This document shows positions 1 through 9,053 of a stretch of DNA of 64,000 nucleotides, one piece after another (position 1 is the first letter of the stretch; every line of letters begins with the position of its first letter). This stretch comes from Amycolatopsis sulphurea. Its GTDB lineage: Bacteria > Actinomycetota > Actinomycetes > Mycobacteriales > Pseudonocardiaceae. The stretch lies in NCBI RefSeq assembly GCF_002564045.1, contig NZ_PDJK01000002.1, positions 4,216,001 through 4,280,000 of the forward strand, read 5' to 3'. Under the pieces are notes generated by a model, which was not told where the DNA came from, did not search any database, and saw nothing but the letters and a program-made list of their open reading frames with translations. A program made the translations under genes and the position numbers.

Positions 1-912
1 CCGTCCGCGGAGGCCGCCGGCATCCATGCGCTCGTAGGCCTCCTGGGCGCGTTCCGGCGGATAAGTGCCCGCAATTCGCGGTACCAAGCGCCCGGCGGCC
101 GCCTCGGCGGAAATCAGCTCCAGCCAGTCGGTATTGGGTAGCGCCGTGGTCACCCTCACGGGCAAGACGCGAACACCGCGCTCCGGGCCGGCGCCGTTGT
201 CCCAGCCGCGGACGACGGCGATCCCACCGCCGTCGCGAACCGCCGGTAGTGCTGCGCGGGTCAACAACGCGGTGTCGAAAACCGCGTCGACGCCCTCGGG
301 GACCAGTCGCCGCACCTCGGCGGCGAAGCCGCCGCCGCGCGAAACCACCTGATCGGCGCCGAAGCCGGCCACCAGTGCCTCATCTTCGGGCTTCGCATCC
401 GCGATGACCACCAGGCCCTGACGTTTGGCCAGCGGGATGGCGTAGGACGCCAATTGTCCCGCACCACCCGTCACCGCGAGCGTCGCGCCCGGCGGTAGGT
501 CGAGCAGACGCAGTCCCTCGAGTGCGGTGAGCCCGTTCATGGGCAGGGCCGAGGCCGCTATCGGAGCGAGCCCGTCCGGGATGGGCACGACGGAAGAGGC
601 CGGGACGACGACAAGCTCCGCCTGACCGCCGCCCTCGGGCAGACGCGCGTTGATCGCGGCCATCACCGCGTCCCCGGCCGAAAGCCGGTCGACGTCAGGA
701 CCGATCGACTCGACAGTCCCCGCCGCGTCCATTCCCGGAGTGAGCGATGACTGTGGTCCGGCGGGGGCGAATGTCCGCCACATGAGGGTGTCGATCGGAT
801 TGACCGCTGCCGCGCCGACGCGGAGCCGGATCTCTCCTGGACCGGCCGCGCGGACCTCCCTGTCCTGCACGGTGATGGGACCGCCGGCCTCGTGGATGGT
901 GACTCCGCGCAT
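1..912 (-). CDS. MDR-family NAD(P)H:quinone oxidoreductase (3' end outside window)
   Basis: Reading the minus strand from an ATG at 912 gives an open frame to the window edge (304 codons). It starts MRGVTIHEAGGPITVQ and shows an N-terminal GroES-like domain (AAVNPIDTLMW), then a Rossmann segment with the nucleotide loop VTGGAGQLASYAIPLAK. It ends ..YERMDAGGLRGR, which is where members of this family have only a few residues left, so very little is missing. Medium-chain, zinc-free quinone reductases reduce quinones or enones with NAD(P)H. The gene precedes no other gene in the window but follows a 53-nt gap after an FAH hydrolase and an aldo/keto reductase on the same strand, suggesting one catabolic transcription unit. 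The substrate is unknown. Confidence 0.85.
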   Translation of the reverse strand, partial: MRGVTIHEAGGPITVQDREVRAAGPGEIRLRVGAAAVNPIDTLMWRTFAPAGPQSSLTPGMDAAGTVESIGPDVDRLSAGDAVMAAINARLPEGGGQAELVVVPASSVVPIPDGLAPIAASALPMNGLTALEGLRLLDLPPGATLAVTGGAGQLASYAIPLAKRQGLVVIADAKPEDEALVAGFGADQVVSRGGGFAAEVRRLVPEGVDAVFDTALLTRAALPAVRDGGGIAVVRGWDNGAGPERGVRVLPVRVTTALPNTDWLELISAEAAAGRLVPRIAGTYPPERAQEAYERMDAGGLRGR

Positions 913-965
913 CTGTGCTGCCTTTCGCTGTCTCGCGTTTTCGACCTGCTTGCCGCAAAAGTGGT

Positions 966-1967
966 CTAGCGCAAGGCGTCTACGTCGATGATGCGGGTGG
1001 GACCGGCGCCCTTGCGGCCCACCCGGTTGCGCAGGACGCCGATCCCTTCGGCTTCGAGCTCGACCACGCACCCCTCGGTGATCCAGCGGTCCATCTCGGC
1101 GCCGCAGCCTCGCCCGACCGTCCCGCTCCCGAGCAGGTCGCCGGGCCGCAAGGTCTCCTCCTGGCTGGTCCATTCGATGATTTCCTCGAAAGAGAAGTGC
1201 ATCGCACCGAGCACGCCGCTCGACCACACCTCGCCGTCGATCCTGGCTTCCAGGTGGGCGTTGTCGCGGTCGAACTCGTCGGGCGTGACAATGCAAGGCC
1301 CGATGGAGCTCCCGAAATCCTTGCAGATGCCCGGACCGGTGCCGACGCTCATCTCCCTGGCCTGGAGATCGCGCGCGCTCCAGTCGTTGTACAGGGTGTA
1401 CCCGAGGATGTGCCGCCCCGCGTCCTCGGCCGAGATGCGTCGCCCGGGGGTCCCGATCACCGCGCAGATCTCGAGCTCATAGTCGAGTTTGTCGGTATAG
1501 GCCGGCCACGGCACCGTGTCGTCCGGACCGTAGATCTCGTCGACGTTGCCCTTGTAGTGCGCCGGGATGTTGTACCACTCGTCGGCGATCGAGTCGATCA
1601 ACCCGGCCGCGACACAGTTGCGGAGATGCTCTTCGACGACGAGATAGTCACGCAGGCTGTTGGGCCGGGGCAGCGGTGACACCAGCTGCACATCACCGGC
1701 CGGGTGGATGATCACCTCATCACCGTTGTGTTCGTCGCCGGCTGCGACCACGTGCTCGGTGGCCGCACGCGCGATCTCGATGGCAGGGTCTCCGGCCCGG
1801 ATCAGCGTGAGCAGCTCCGAGCCGCCGTCGGAGGAGCTGCCGGCGAGCGGCTCGCCCCCGCGCGCCGCGATGGCATGGTCGATGTCGACCACCACACCGT
1901 CTCCCAGAACCCCGGCACGCAGCACGGGCCGGCCCGGCCGATTGGCCGCAAAGGTCACGAATTTCAT
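966..1967 (-). CDS. fumarylacetoacetate hydrolase (FAH) family protein
   Basis: 333 aa. The start at 1967 (MKFVTFAANRPGRP) is preferred over an in-frame ATG nine codons upstream because GAGGTGGG lies 3-5 nt before it. The C-terminal two thirds carry the FAH fold, with the metal-binding pattern around YELEICAVIG, the ..YNDWSARDLQ motif and DLLGSGTVGRGCG. The family cleaves C-C bonds or isomerises acylpyruvates and 2-oxo-hydroxy acids in aromatic catabolism, using Mg or Mn. Its place between an aldo/keto reductase and an MDR oxidoreductase on one strand suggests a degradation pathway for an aromatic or sugar-acid compound; the exact substrate cannot be read from sequence. Confidence 0.88.
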   Translation of the reverse strand: MKFVTFAANRPGRPVLRAGVLGDGVVVDIDHAIAARGGEPLAGSSSDGGSELLTLIRAGDPAIEIARAATEHVVAAGDEHNGDEVIIHPAGDVQLVSPLPRPNSLRDYLVVEEHLRNCVAAGLIDSIADEWYNIPAHYKGNVDEIYGPDDTVPWPAYTDKLDYELEICAVIGTPGRRISAEDAGRHILGYTLYNDWSARDLQAREMSVGTGPGICKDFGSSIGPCIVTPDEFDRDNAHLEARIDGEVWSSGVLGAMHFSFEEIIEWTSQEETLRPGDLLGSGTVGRGCGAEMDRWITEGCVVELEAEGIGVLRNRVGRKGAGPTRIIDVDALR

Positions 1968-2004
1968 GCCCACCTCGCGGGACTGAGTGATCATTCAGAA
2001 TGGA

Positions 2005-2976
2005 TTACCGGGGGTGATCGGTTTCGCGGTCACCGGAACCCGCGGCGAGCCTGCGCTTCGCCTCGTCATAAAGCTCCGCTGGAAGCGGACCCCGTGACGC
2101 GATCTCGGCGTTGCTCATGAAATGCGCAAGGCTGCTCGTGCCGACGATGGCACTCGACAACGCCGGATGGCTGAGCGTGAAACGCAGAAGGAACTCATGG
2201 CGGCTCATGTCACCAGGAATGATGTCGTCGAGCCCCGCCGCATTCCAGAGGTCCTTTGCCGGTGCTTTGGCGCCGCTCAGGCTCAGGGGCTCGACGCTCC
2301 AGCTCTTGTCGTCCGACGCGGTCCCGCGGGCCGTCCCGCCCCGGATGAGGATGCCCGCACCGGCCTGTGCCGCCCGCACGATGTAGGGCTCGTGCTCGTC
2401 CTGGACCGCGGAATAAGGGATCTGGAAGACGTCGAAGACGCCCATGGCGATGTGATCCGGAAGGTGGGGGAGAACGCCCGACATCCCGATGAACTGGACT
2501 TTGCCTTCAGCACGGAGCTTCTCCAGTTCCTCGATCGTGCCATCCGACTCCAGTTGCGTCCTCGCCGGAGACATATGCACCTGGAGCAGGTTCAGGTGGT
2601 CGGTCCGAAGGCGGCCGAGACTCTGCTCGACACCTGTCCGGATGCGGTCCGCGGTGTAGTCGTGCGCGGCGGCCACGGCCGGCGGATCCCAGCCGGGCTC
2701 GATCGTGAGCGGGCAACCGCATTTGGAGGCCAGGAAGAACTCGTCACGCCGGGAGCCGAGATACCGGCCGAGGAGCTCTTCGCTACGGCCATAGTCGGCC
2801 GAAGTGTCGATGAGGCTGACCCCGGCGTCGAGCACCTCGTTCAGGAGCCGCCCCGCGTCCTCGTCGCTGATCGCCGGCCCTCCTATGGCATCCGGCCCAC
2901 GCAGTTCCATGGAGCCGTACCCGAGGATGGACACCTCGACGCCGGTGCGCCCGAGGACTCTGGTGGGGATCGTCAT
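2005..2976 (-). CDS. aldo/keto reductase (fucose/galactose dehydrogenase-like)
   Basis: 323 aa. The start at 2976 (MTIPTRVLGRTGVEVSILG) has GGAGA about 8 nt upstream; a longer frame to 3039 has no such support. The catalytic tetrad of the AKR TIM barrel is visible: Asp and Tyr in DTSADYGRSEELL, Lys in FFLASKCGC and His in LLQVHMSP. The family uses NAD(P)H to reduce aldehydes or oxidise sugars. It is upstream of the FAH hydrolase on the same strand with a 37-nt gap, so probably co-transcribed. The 3' part of the frame is normal and no truncation is seen. Confidence 0.88.
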   Translation of the reverse strand: MTIPTRVLGRTGVEVSILGYGSMELRGPDAIGGPAISDEDAGRLLNEVLDAGVSLIDTSADYGRSEELLGRYLGSRRDEFFLASKCGCPLTIEPGWDPPAVAAAHDYTADRIRTGVEQSLGRLRTDHLNLLQVHMSPARTQLESDGTIEELEKLRAEGKVQFIGMSGVLPHLPDHIAMGVFDVFQIPYSAVQDEHEPYIVRAAQAGAGILIRGGTARGTASDDKSWSVEPLSLSGAKAPAKDLWNAAGLDDIIPGDMSRHEFLLRFTLSHPALSSAIVGTSSLAHFMSNAEIASRGPLPAELYDEAKRRLAAGSGDRETDHPR

Positions 2977-3212
2977 TGAGTATCTCCGTTCTCGGGTGTG
3001 TCGGCGCGATCCGCACCGCGGTGGGTGGCAGCTCTTCAACCAGGTGGACCGGCGTCGGCGGCGGGCTGTCAGCGCGCACGACGCGCGAGCGGTTGCACGG
3101 CCTCAGTATCGACGTCACCCGAATCGATCGACTACGTCCTGACGAGACCAAGAATCATGAGATCGGCTGTCTCGTCAAGACAAGGGCGTCCCCGCGGTGC
3201 GGGGCAGGATGT

Positions 3213-3441
3213 CGGCAAAGTCTGTGAGGGGCCATGCGCAGACCGCTGAGGTCCGTGGAGGTCTGTGAAGGGCCCCTCACAGACCCGGGACAGGTCTGGC
3301 GCACAGCGCGAGGTGGTCGCGCGTCGAATACCTCCGCATCGTCCGTTGCCGGGCGTGATCGACGACGATGGCAGGTGTCGTCGATGACGACGCGGCAGCC
3401 GCGGCTCTCTGCTGATCACGGGTCCTCGACCGACTTTGCCG
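3213..3441 (+). repeat. MITE-like element, copy A
   Basis: About 229 bp bounded by the inverted ends CGGCAAAGTC and GACTTTGCCG. Inside lie a degenerate double GTGAAGGGxCCCTTCAC hairpin, a stretch GGTCTGGCGCACAGCGCGAG, and a right part containing GGCTCTCTGCTGATCACGGG. The same succession of blocks occurs inverted at 7231-7471 and, with an internal deletion, at 8896-9053. No coding capacity is evident. The right end overlaps the last nine codons of the LysR gene and supplies its stop codon. Confidence 0.8.
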
Positions 3442-4408
3442 GGCCTCTGGCGGTGTGGGGGAGCGACCCCAGGCCCAGTATTCGCCGCAAAGTACCTGGC
3501 GCCGGCGGCGTCCCCCGGGCACCGAGAAGGTCGTGGTGTCGTGCGGCCACGATCTCTTCGAGGACGTCGATGACGGCGCGCACGCGGTCGAGCCGGGCCA
3601 GTTCGCGGGGGACGGCGAGCCAGTAGCTGCGGCTGAAGGTGAGGTCGTGGGAGAGCACCGGCACCAGGCGCCGGTCCTGGCTGCCGAGGTAACGGGGAAG
3701 CAGGGCTATCCCGAGTCCGGCGACGGCCGCCTGCCAGTGCCCGGTGACGCTGTTGGCCTGGATCGAAACCCGCTGATCGGGGAGCAATTCGTTGAGCAGG
3801 CGCAAGGGAGCGATGTCGAGGAGATCGTCGACGTACCAGATCAGGGTCTGGTCGCGCAGGTCCCTGCGCCGCTCGACGGGCCCATTCTCCGCCAAGTAGG
3901 ACCGGCTGGCGTAGAAGCCGAGGATGTAGTCGGTGAGCTTGCAGTACAAGGCGTGCCGTCTTCGCGGTTCTTCGAGGGTGACCGCGACGTCGAACTCGCG
4001 CATGCCCAACGGGACGGTGCGGGTCGACGTGACGATCTGCACGTCGAGATGAGGATGCCGCGCTCGCAGCGGCCCCAGTCCCGGTGCGAGCAGGAAGGCG
4101 CCGAACGCGTCGGGCGTGGCGATGCGGATGGTGCCGTCGAGCTGCCCGGCGCCGGCCGCACCGAGTCCCGAAGCGGCGGTGACCGCGGCTTCGACGGCCT
4201 CGGCGTGCGGCAGGAGCCGGTGGCCGGCCTCGGTGAGGGTCCAGCCGGAGGGGTTGCGGTCGAAGAGCCGGTGGCCGAGAGCTCGTTCGAGCCTGCCGAC
4301 CTGGCGGCCGACCGTCGTGTGGTCGACCCCGAGGGCGTCGGCCGCGACGGTGAGCCGCCCCCGCTTCGCCACCTGCAGGAAATAGCGGAGACCGTCGGCG
4401 GATGTCAT
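3416..4408 (-). CDS. LysR-family transcriptional regulator
   Basis: 330 aa. An N-terminal winged helix-turn-helix (about residues 3-60, LRYFLQVAKRGRLTVAADAL) is followed by a periplasmic-binding-like effector domain. It is divergent from an aldehyde dehydrogenase gene with a 127-nt intergenic region that carries a perfect inverted repeat, the usual layout for a LysR protein controlling its neighbour. The last residues (..GPAKSVEDP) and the stop codon are encoded by the end of MITE copy A, so the original C-terminus was probably replaced by the insertion. The inducer is unknown. Confidence 0.88.
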   Translation of the reverse strand: MTSADGLRYFLQVAKRGRLTVAADALGVDHTTVGRQVGRLERALGHRLFDRNPSGWTLTEAGHRLLPHAEAVEAAVTAASGLGAAGAGQLDGTIRIATPDAFGAFLLAPGLGPLRARHPHLDVQIVTSTRTVPLGMREFDVAVTLEEPRRRHALYCKLTDYILGFYASRSYLAENGPVERRRDLRDQTLIWYVDDLLDIAPLRLLNELLPDQRVSIQANSVTGHWQAAVAGLGIALLPRYLGSQDRRLVPVLSHDLTFSRSYWLAVPRELARLDRVRAVIDVLEEIVAARHHDLLGARGTPPAPGTLRRILGLGSLPHTARGPAKSVEDP

Positions 4409-4422
4409 GGCCCGACCCTACA

Positions 4423-4452
4423 AGGCATGTGTGCAGATTCGCACACATGCCT
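4423..4452. promoter_or_regulatory. inverted repeat operator in the LysR-dehydrogenase divergent region
   Basis: AGGCATGTGTGC, 6 nt, then GCACACATGCCT: 12-bp perfect arms 15 nt from the LysR start and 84 nt from the dehydrogenase start. Position and symmetry fit the binding site of the LysR regulator encoded next to it; this is an inference. Confidence 0.65.
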
Positions 4453-4535
4453 GCGCGATTGGTCCTTGCCTGTGCGTTTCTGCGGAGCGACGCTCGTAGC
4501 CGAACGCACTGCGACCTCGCGAAGGAGTCTCACCG

Positions 4536-6035
4536 TTGAGCAAGCGCATCACCCACTGGGTTGGCGGCAAACCGTGGACCGGTCCGGCTCATCGCCGGGG
4601 AGAGGTGTTCGATCCCGCGCTCGGCACGGTCACCGCCCACGTCGATCTGGCTTCCGTCGAAGAGGTGGATGCGGCCGTGGCCGTCGCGGCCGCCGCGTTC
4701 ACGACGTGGCGGTCTTCGACGCTCGCCAAACGCACGCAGGTCTTGTTCGACTTCCGCACGATTCTCCAGCACCGTCGCGACGAACTGGCCGCCGTGATCA
4801 CGGCGGAGCACGGCAAGGTGCTCGACGACGCCGCCGGGGAGATCGCCCGCGGGCTCGAAGTCGTCGAGTACGCCTGCGGCCTGTCCGCACAACTGAAAGG
4901 CGGGTTCTCGGAATCGGTCTCGACCAACGTCGACGTCACCGCGATTCGGCAGCCGGTCGGGGTGTGCGCGGTGATCACCCCGTTCAACTTTCCCGCGATG
5001 GTGCCGCTGTGGTTCACGCCGATCGCCATCGCCTGCGGGAACAGTGTGGTGCTCAAGCCGAGTGAGAAGGTCCCCTCGGCCGCGCGGCTGCTGGCCGAGT
5101 GCTGGGCGGAAGCGGGGCTTCCCGACGGGGTGTTCAACGTGGTCAACGGAGACGCGGTCGCGGTGAATCGCCTGCTGGAGCATCCCGAGGTAGCCGCGGT
5201 CAGCTTCGTGGGCTCGACGCCGGTCGCCCGGCACGTCTACGAGACGGGTACCCGCAACGGCAAGCGGGTGCAGGCGCTCGGCGGCGCGAAGAACCACATG
5301 GTGGTGCTGCCCGACGCGGACCTCGAAGGCGCCGCGGACGCGGCCGTGTCCGCCGGGTTCGGTTCGGCCGGGGAACGGTGCATGGCGGTGTCGGTGATCG
5401 TCGCCGTCGACTCCGTGGGAGACGCGCTGGTCCCGCGCATCACCGAGCGGATGGCGGCGCTGCGGTACGGCGACGGCCGGCGCCGCTGCGACATGGGCCC
5501 GCTGGTGACCCGCGCCCACCGCGATCGTGTCGCCTCCTATCTCGACGCCGGGGTCGAGGCCGGTGCCAAGCTCGTCGTCGACGGCAGGCAAGGGCGGCCC
5601 GACGGCGAGGACGACGGCTTCTGGCTGGGCCCGAGCCTGTTCGACGAGGTCCCCACCGAGTCCTCGATCTACCGGGACGAGATCTTCGGGCCGGTCCTGA
5701 GCATCGTCCGGGTGCCGACGTTCGACGCCGCGCTCGACCTGGTCAACGCCAGCCCGTACGGCAACGGCGCGGCCCTGTTCACCGAGCACGGCGGCCTCGC
5801 CCGGCGTTTCCAGAACGAGGTACAGGCCGGCATGGTCGGCATCAACGTGCCGATCCCGGTGCCGGCCGCCGCCTACTCGTTCGGCGGGTGGAAGGCTTCG
5901 CTGTTCGGCGACACCCACGCCTATGGCGACGAGGGCGTGCGCTTTTACACCCGCGGCAAGGTCGTCACCAGTCGCTGGCCGCAACGCTCGGCACCCCGGG
6001 CCGGCGTCGATCTCAGCTTCCCGGGCCACGGGTGA
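4536..6035 (+). CDS. mmsA: CoA-acylating methylmalonate-semialdehyde dehydrogenase family protein
   Basis: 499 aa from a TTG start (MSKRITHW) preceded by GAAGGAG at 4521-4527. It has the ALDH Rossmann and catalytic domains. The N-terminal ITHWVGG and the active-site context GSAGERCMAVS (Cys282) are typical of the CoA-dependent MMSDH branch, which converts (methyl)malonate semialdehyde to acyl-CoA in valine, inositol and beta-alanine catabolism. The stop is 5 nt before the iron alcohol dehydrogenase start, giving a two-gene operon divergent from LysR. An alcohol dehydrogenase feeding a CoA-acylating aldehyde dehydrogenase would oxidise a 3-hydroxy acid or alcohol to an acyl-CoA. The symbol marks the family; the substrate is not proven. 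Confidence 0.85.
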   Translation: MSKRITHWVGGKPWTGPAHRRGEVFDPALGTVTAHVDLASVEEVDAAVAVAAAAFTTWRSSTLAKRTQVLFDFRTILQHRRDELAAVITAEHGKVLDDAAGEIARGLEVVEYACGLSAQLKGGFSESVSTNVDVTAIRQPVGVCAVITPFNFPAMVPLWFTPIAIACGNSVVLKPSEKVPSAARLLAECWAEAGLPDGVFNVVNGDAVAVNRLLEHPEVAAVSFVGSTPVARHVYETGTRNGKRVQALGGAKNHMVVLPDADLEGAADAAVSAGFGSAGERCMAVSVIVAVDSVGDALVPRITERMAALRYGDGRRRCDMGPLVTRAHRDRVASYLDAGVEAGAKLVVDGRQGRPDGEDDGFWLGPSLFDEVPTESSIYRDEIFGPVLSIVRVPTFDAALDLVNASPYGNGAALFTEHGGLARRFQNEVQAGMVGINVPIPVPAAAYSFGGWKASLFGDTHAYGDEGVRFYTRGKVVTSRWPQRSAPRAGVDLSFPGHG

Positions 6036-6040
6036 GTCCG

Positions 6041-7207
6041 ATGACCGACACTGCTTCCGTTGCCCTGCCCCGAATCCTCCGCATCGGCGGTGGCTGCTCG
6101 ATGGAGCTGGCCGAGGTGCTGGAGTCAGCCGGGCTCGCCCGTCCCCTGATCATCACCGACCCGTTCCTGGCCACCCAGCCGTTCCTGGCCAGGATCACCG
6201 CCCGGCTGACCGAAGCCGGGATCGAGGCCGAGGTGTTCTCCGAGGTGCGCCCCGACCCGACCACCGACTCCATCGACCTCGGCGCGCGCGCGCTGCGCCG
6301 GGGCGAGTTCGACTGTGTCGTCGGTATCGGCGGCGGCAGCCCGATGGACACGGCGAAGGCGGTGGCGTTGCTGGGATCGCGCGGCGGCGTCATGCGCGAC
6401 TACAAGGCACCAGCCATCACCGACGCGCCGACGCTGCCAGTCATCGCCATCCCGACCACGGCCGGATCGGGATCGGAATGCACCCGCTTCACGATCATCA
6501 CCGACAGCGCCACCAATGAGAAGATGCTCTGCGCCGGCCTGGCTTTCCTGCCCGCCATCGCCTTGATCGACTACACGCTCACGATGCAGATGCCGTCCCG
6601 TCTCACCGCCGACACCGGCGTGGATGCCCTCGTGCACTCGGTCGAGGCATACGTCAGCCGCAAAGCCAATCCGTTCACCGACGCCCTCGCGCTTACCGCC
6701 ATGCGGACGCTGTTCGCCAACCTGCGTACCAGCTATGCCGAGCCGGCCAATGAGCAGGCGCGTGCGCAGATGATGATCGCCGCGACGCAGGCCGGTATGG
6801 CGTTTTCGAACTCCAGCGTCGCACTTGTGCACGGGATGAGCCGCCCGATCGGCGCGCACTTTCACGTCGCGCATGGCCTGTCCAATGCCATGCTGATGCC
6901 GACCATAACCGCGTACTCGGTGGAGGCCGCCCCCGACCGCTACGCCACCTGCGCACGCACGATCGGGGTGGCGAGCGCGGACCTGACCGACAGCCAGGCC
7001 GCACAACGACTGGTGACCGCGTTGCACGACCTCAACGCCGACCTGGAGGTCCCCGGACCACGCCAGTACGGCATCCCCGAGGACAGCTGGCGGGAATCGA
7101 TTCCGGTCATGGCGAAACAGGCCAAGGCCTCGGGTTCGCCGGACAACAACCCTCGCCTGGCCTCGATCGCCGAGATCGAGGATCTCTACCGGTCGCTCTG
7201 GAAATGA
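6041..7207 (+). CDS. iron-containing alcohol dehydrogenase
   Basis: 388 aa starting MTDTASVALPRILRIGG at 6041; the longer open frame upstream is out of frame with mmsA and is discarded. The N-terminal NAD domain shows GIGGGSPMDTAKAVALL and IPTTAGSGSECTRF. The C-terminal helical metal domain shows DTGVDALVHSVEAY, HGMSRPIGAHFHVAHGLSNA with the metal-ligand histidines. Group III ADHs interconvert alcohols and aldehydes with NAD(H). It is 5 nt downstream of mmsA and probably co-transcribed. MITE copy B begins 23 nt after its stop. Confidence 0.9.
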   Translation: MTDTASVALPRILRIGGGCSMELAEVLESAGLARPLIITDPFLATQPFLARITARLTEAGIEAEVFSEVRPDPTTDSIDLGARALRRGEFDCVVGIGGGSPMDTAKAVALLGSRGGVMRDYKAPAITDAPTLPVIAIPTTAGSGSECTRFTIITDSATNEKMLCAGLAFLPAIALIDYTLTMQMPSRLTADTGVDALVHSVEAYVSRKANPFTDALALTAMRTLFANLRTSYAEPANEQARAQMMIAATQAGMAFSNSSVALVHGMSRPIGAHFHVAHGLSNAMLMPTITAYSVEAAPDRYATCARTIGVASADLTDSQAAQRLVTALHDLNADLEVPGPRQYGIPEDSWRESIPVMAKQAKASGSPDNNPRLASIAEIEDLYRSLWK

Positions 7208-7230
7208 CCGCGGGTACGCGGCCAGGGCCC

Positions 7231-7471
7231 CGGCAATGCTGGTCGAGGACCCGTGATCAGCAGAGAGAGCCGTGGCTGCCGCGTTATCATCGACGGCGCC
7301 TGCGCTCTCGATCTATTGCGCCCGGCAACGGACGATGCGGAGGTATTCGAGGCGCGACCACCTCGCGCTGTGCGCCAGACCTGTCCCGGGTCTGTGAAGG
7401 GGCCCTTCACAGACTCAGAGTCCGTGAAGGGCCCCTTCACAGACCTCCGGGGTCTTCACACCGACTTGCCG
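7231..7471 (-). repeat. MITE-like element, copy B (inverted relative to copy A)
   Basis: About 241 bp. Read on the minus strand it repeats copy A block by block: hairpin pair, GGTCTGGCGCACAGCGCGAG, TCCGCATCGTCCGTTGCCGG and GGCTCTCTCTGCTGATCACG. The embedded double hairpin (7391-7443) is better preserved than in copy A. The ends are CGGCAATGCT and GACTTGCCG, slightly decayed forms of the 10-12 bp terminal repeats. Copies A and B bracket 4423-7207 in inverted orientation. Confidence 0.8.
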
Positions 7472-7610
7472 ACACGCTGGGGTACGCGGCCCTGTCCTGG
7501 CTCGCCATGAACGGGGTGCTGGCTCTTTCCCGGCCTATCGTCGATGCTCGTTCCGACGACTTGCCCGGCCCCGACCCGTATCGAATACCGCCCGATCAGG
7601 AGTGAGAGCG

Positions 7611-8864
7611 ATGGCCCACGAACCCGAGGTGATCACGAGGACCGGAGTGCACGGCCCCGCGGCCTACGACCTCGTGATCCACCATGCGCACGTCTTCGAC
7701 GGCCACAAGGTCCACACCGGGTTACGCGATGTCGCCATCAATGGTGGAGAGATCGCCGCCGTCTCGGCAGAACCACTGAGCGGCACGAAGGAGGTCGACG
7801 CGGCCGAAGCCTGGGTGCTGCCAGGCCTGATCGACACGCACCTGCACTTCTACGATGTCCGTGCGGTGTCCGATCCGGAATCGATGCGAGCGTTCGAGGA
7901 GAACGAGCTTCCCGGACGGCTTGATTTGTTCCTTCAGCACGGGGTCACCACCATCAAGTCGGTGGGCGATCCGACCGGGGGAATACTGGAGACGCGCGCC
8001 AAGATCGCCGCGGGCACGCTACGGGGTCCCCGGCTGCTGGCGACCGGTTGCGGCATCACCGTACGCGACGGGCATCCCGCGTCCACCATCTTCAGCGGCA
8101 ATGCCTGGGCACGTGCCCGATTCACCGGCGAGATCGGCAGCGTGCAGCAGATGCGTGATCTGGTGCATCATCTGGCCGACCGGAAGGTCGATGCGATCAA
8201 ACTCCTGTCGGAAGGCGCGTGCGCGTCCCACGGCTCACCGAAGTATGTCTGGCAAAACGCCGCTTTTCCGGATCCAGTCGAGCTTGTGCGGTTACCCCTC
8301 GATTTCCTTCGGGCGGGCATCGAAACCGGGCACGAGCGAGGCCTCAGGGTGACCGTTCACACGGCCCAGCAGGACGCGGCACGGGAAGCGCTCGAGGCCG
8401 GCGCGGACGGCCTGGAGCATGGTGTCACCGTCGAACCGATCACCGATCACGCGCTGATCGATCTGATGCTCGAGCGCGACGTCAGCTACACACCAACGCT
8501 CTGGATTCACGACGCGATCCATCCGGACGCTCGCGGCAACGTCAAGAAGGTCGCCGATGCCGGGGTGAGCATCGCCCTGGGCAGCGACACCTTCTGTGGC
8601 CCGGGCCGGTTCGGGGCGAACACGCTGGAAGAGGCCGAGCTGATGGTCGCGGCGGGGATGACGCCCATCCAGTCACTTGTCGCAGGCACCAGCGGCGCGG
8701 CGCGGCAGTGCGTCCGCCCCGACCTCGGCACGGTGGCACCCGGCAAGCGCGCCGACCTGATCATGCTGGCCGCCGATCCCACCCAGGACATCGGCAACCT
8801 CCGCGAACTCAGCATGACGATCCTGAATGGCGAGATCGTCGTCGACAGGCACCACAAAGAGTGA
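7611..8864 (+). CDS. metal-dependent amidohydrolase family protein
   Basis: 417 aa. ATG at 7611 is chosen over a GTG three codons upstream because AGGAG (7598-7602) is spaced 8 nt from it. Motifs of the amidohydrolase TIM barrel are in order: VLPGLIDTHLHF (HxH metal ligands), a VDAIKLL strand, VTVHTAQ (His), GADGLEHG (His) and ALGSDT (catalytic Asp). The C-terminal composite sheet strand APGKRADLIMLAADP is also present. The closest functional groups are imidazolonepropionase-like and prolidase-like hydrolases; the substrate is unassigned. It stands alone, upstream flanked by MITE copy B and downstream by copy C. Confidence 0.88.
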   Translation: MAHEPEVITRTGVHGPAAYDLVIHHAHVFDGHKVHTGLRDVAINGGEIAAVSAEPLSGTKEVDAAEAWVLPGLIDTHLHFYDVRAVSDPESMRAFEENELPGRLDLFLQHGVTTIKSVGDPTGGILETRAKIAAGTLRGPRLLATGCGITVRDGHPASTIFSGNAWARARFTGEIGSVQQMRDLVHHLADRKVDAIKLLSEGACASHGSPKYVWQNAAFPDPVELVRLPLDFLRAGIETGHERGLRVTVHTAQQDAAREALEAGADGLEHGVTVEPITDHALIDLMLERDVSYTPTLWIHDAIHPDARGNVKKVADAGVSIALGSDTFCGPGRFGANTLEEAELMVAAGMTPIQSLVAGTSGAARQCVRPDLGTVAPGKRADLIMLAADPTQDIGNLRELSMTILNGEIVVDRHHKE

Positions 8865-8895
8865 ACGATCGGCTGACTGCTCAGGCCCCAGGGTG

Positions 8896-9053
8896 TCGGC
8901 AAAGTCGGTGTGGAGGGCCCTGCGCAGCTGCGGAGGGCTGTGAAGGGCCCCTTCACGGACTCTGAGTCCGTCAGGGGCACCCTCACGGACCCGAAACCGG
9001 TCGGGCAGCCACGGCTCTCTCTGCTGATCACGGGCCTTCGGCCAACTTTGCCG
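8896..9053 (+). repeat. MITE-like element, copy C (internally deleted)
   Basis: 158 bp, ends CGGCAAAGTCGG and CCAACTTTGCCG (11 of 12 complementary). It has the hairpin pair around 8938-8990 and the GGCTCTCTCTGCTGATCACG block, but lacks the middle third found in copies A and B. It lies 31 nt after the amidohydrolase stop. Confidence 0.78.

Noticed and set aside
5099..6040. Upstream extension of the iron alcohol dehydrogenase frame to 702 aa
   Set aside because: The extension is an out-of-frame Arg/Gly-rich reading of mmsA; the homologous protein starts at 6041.
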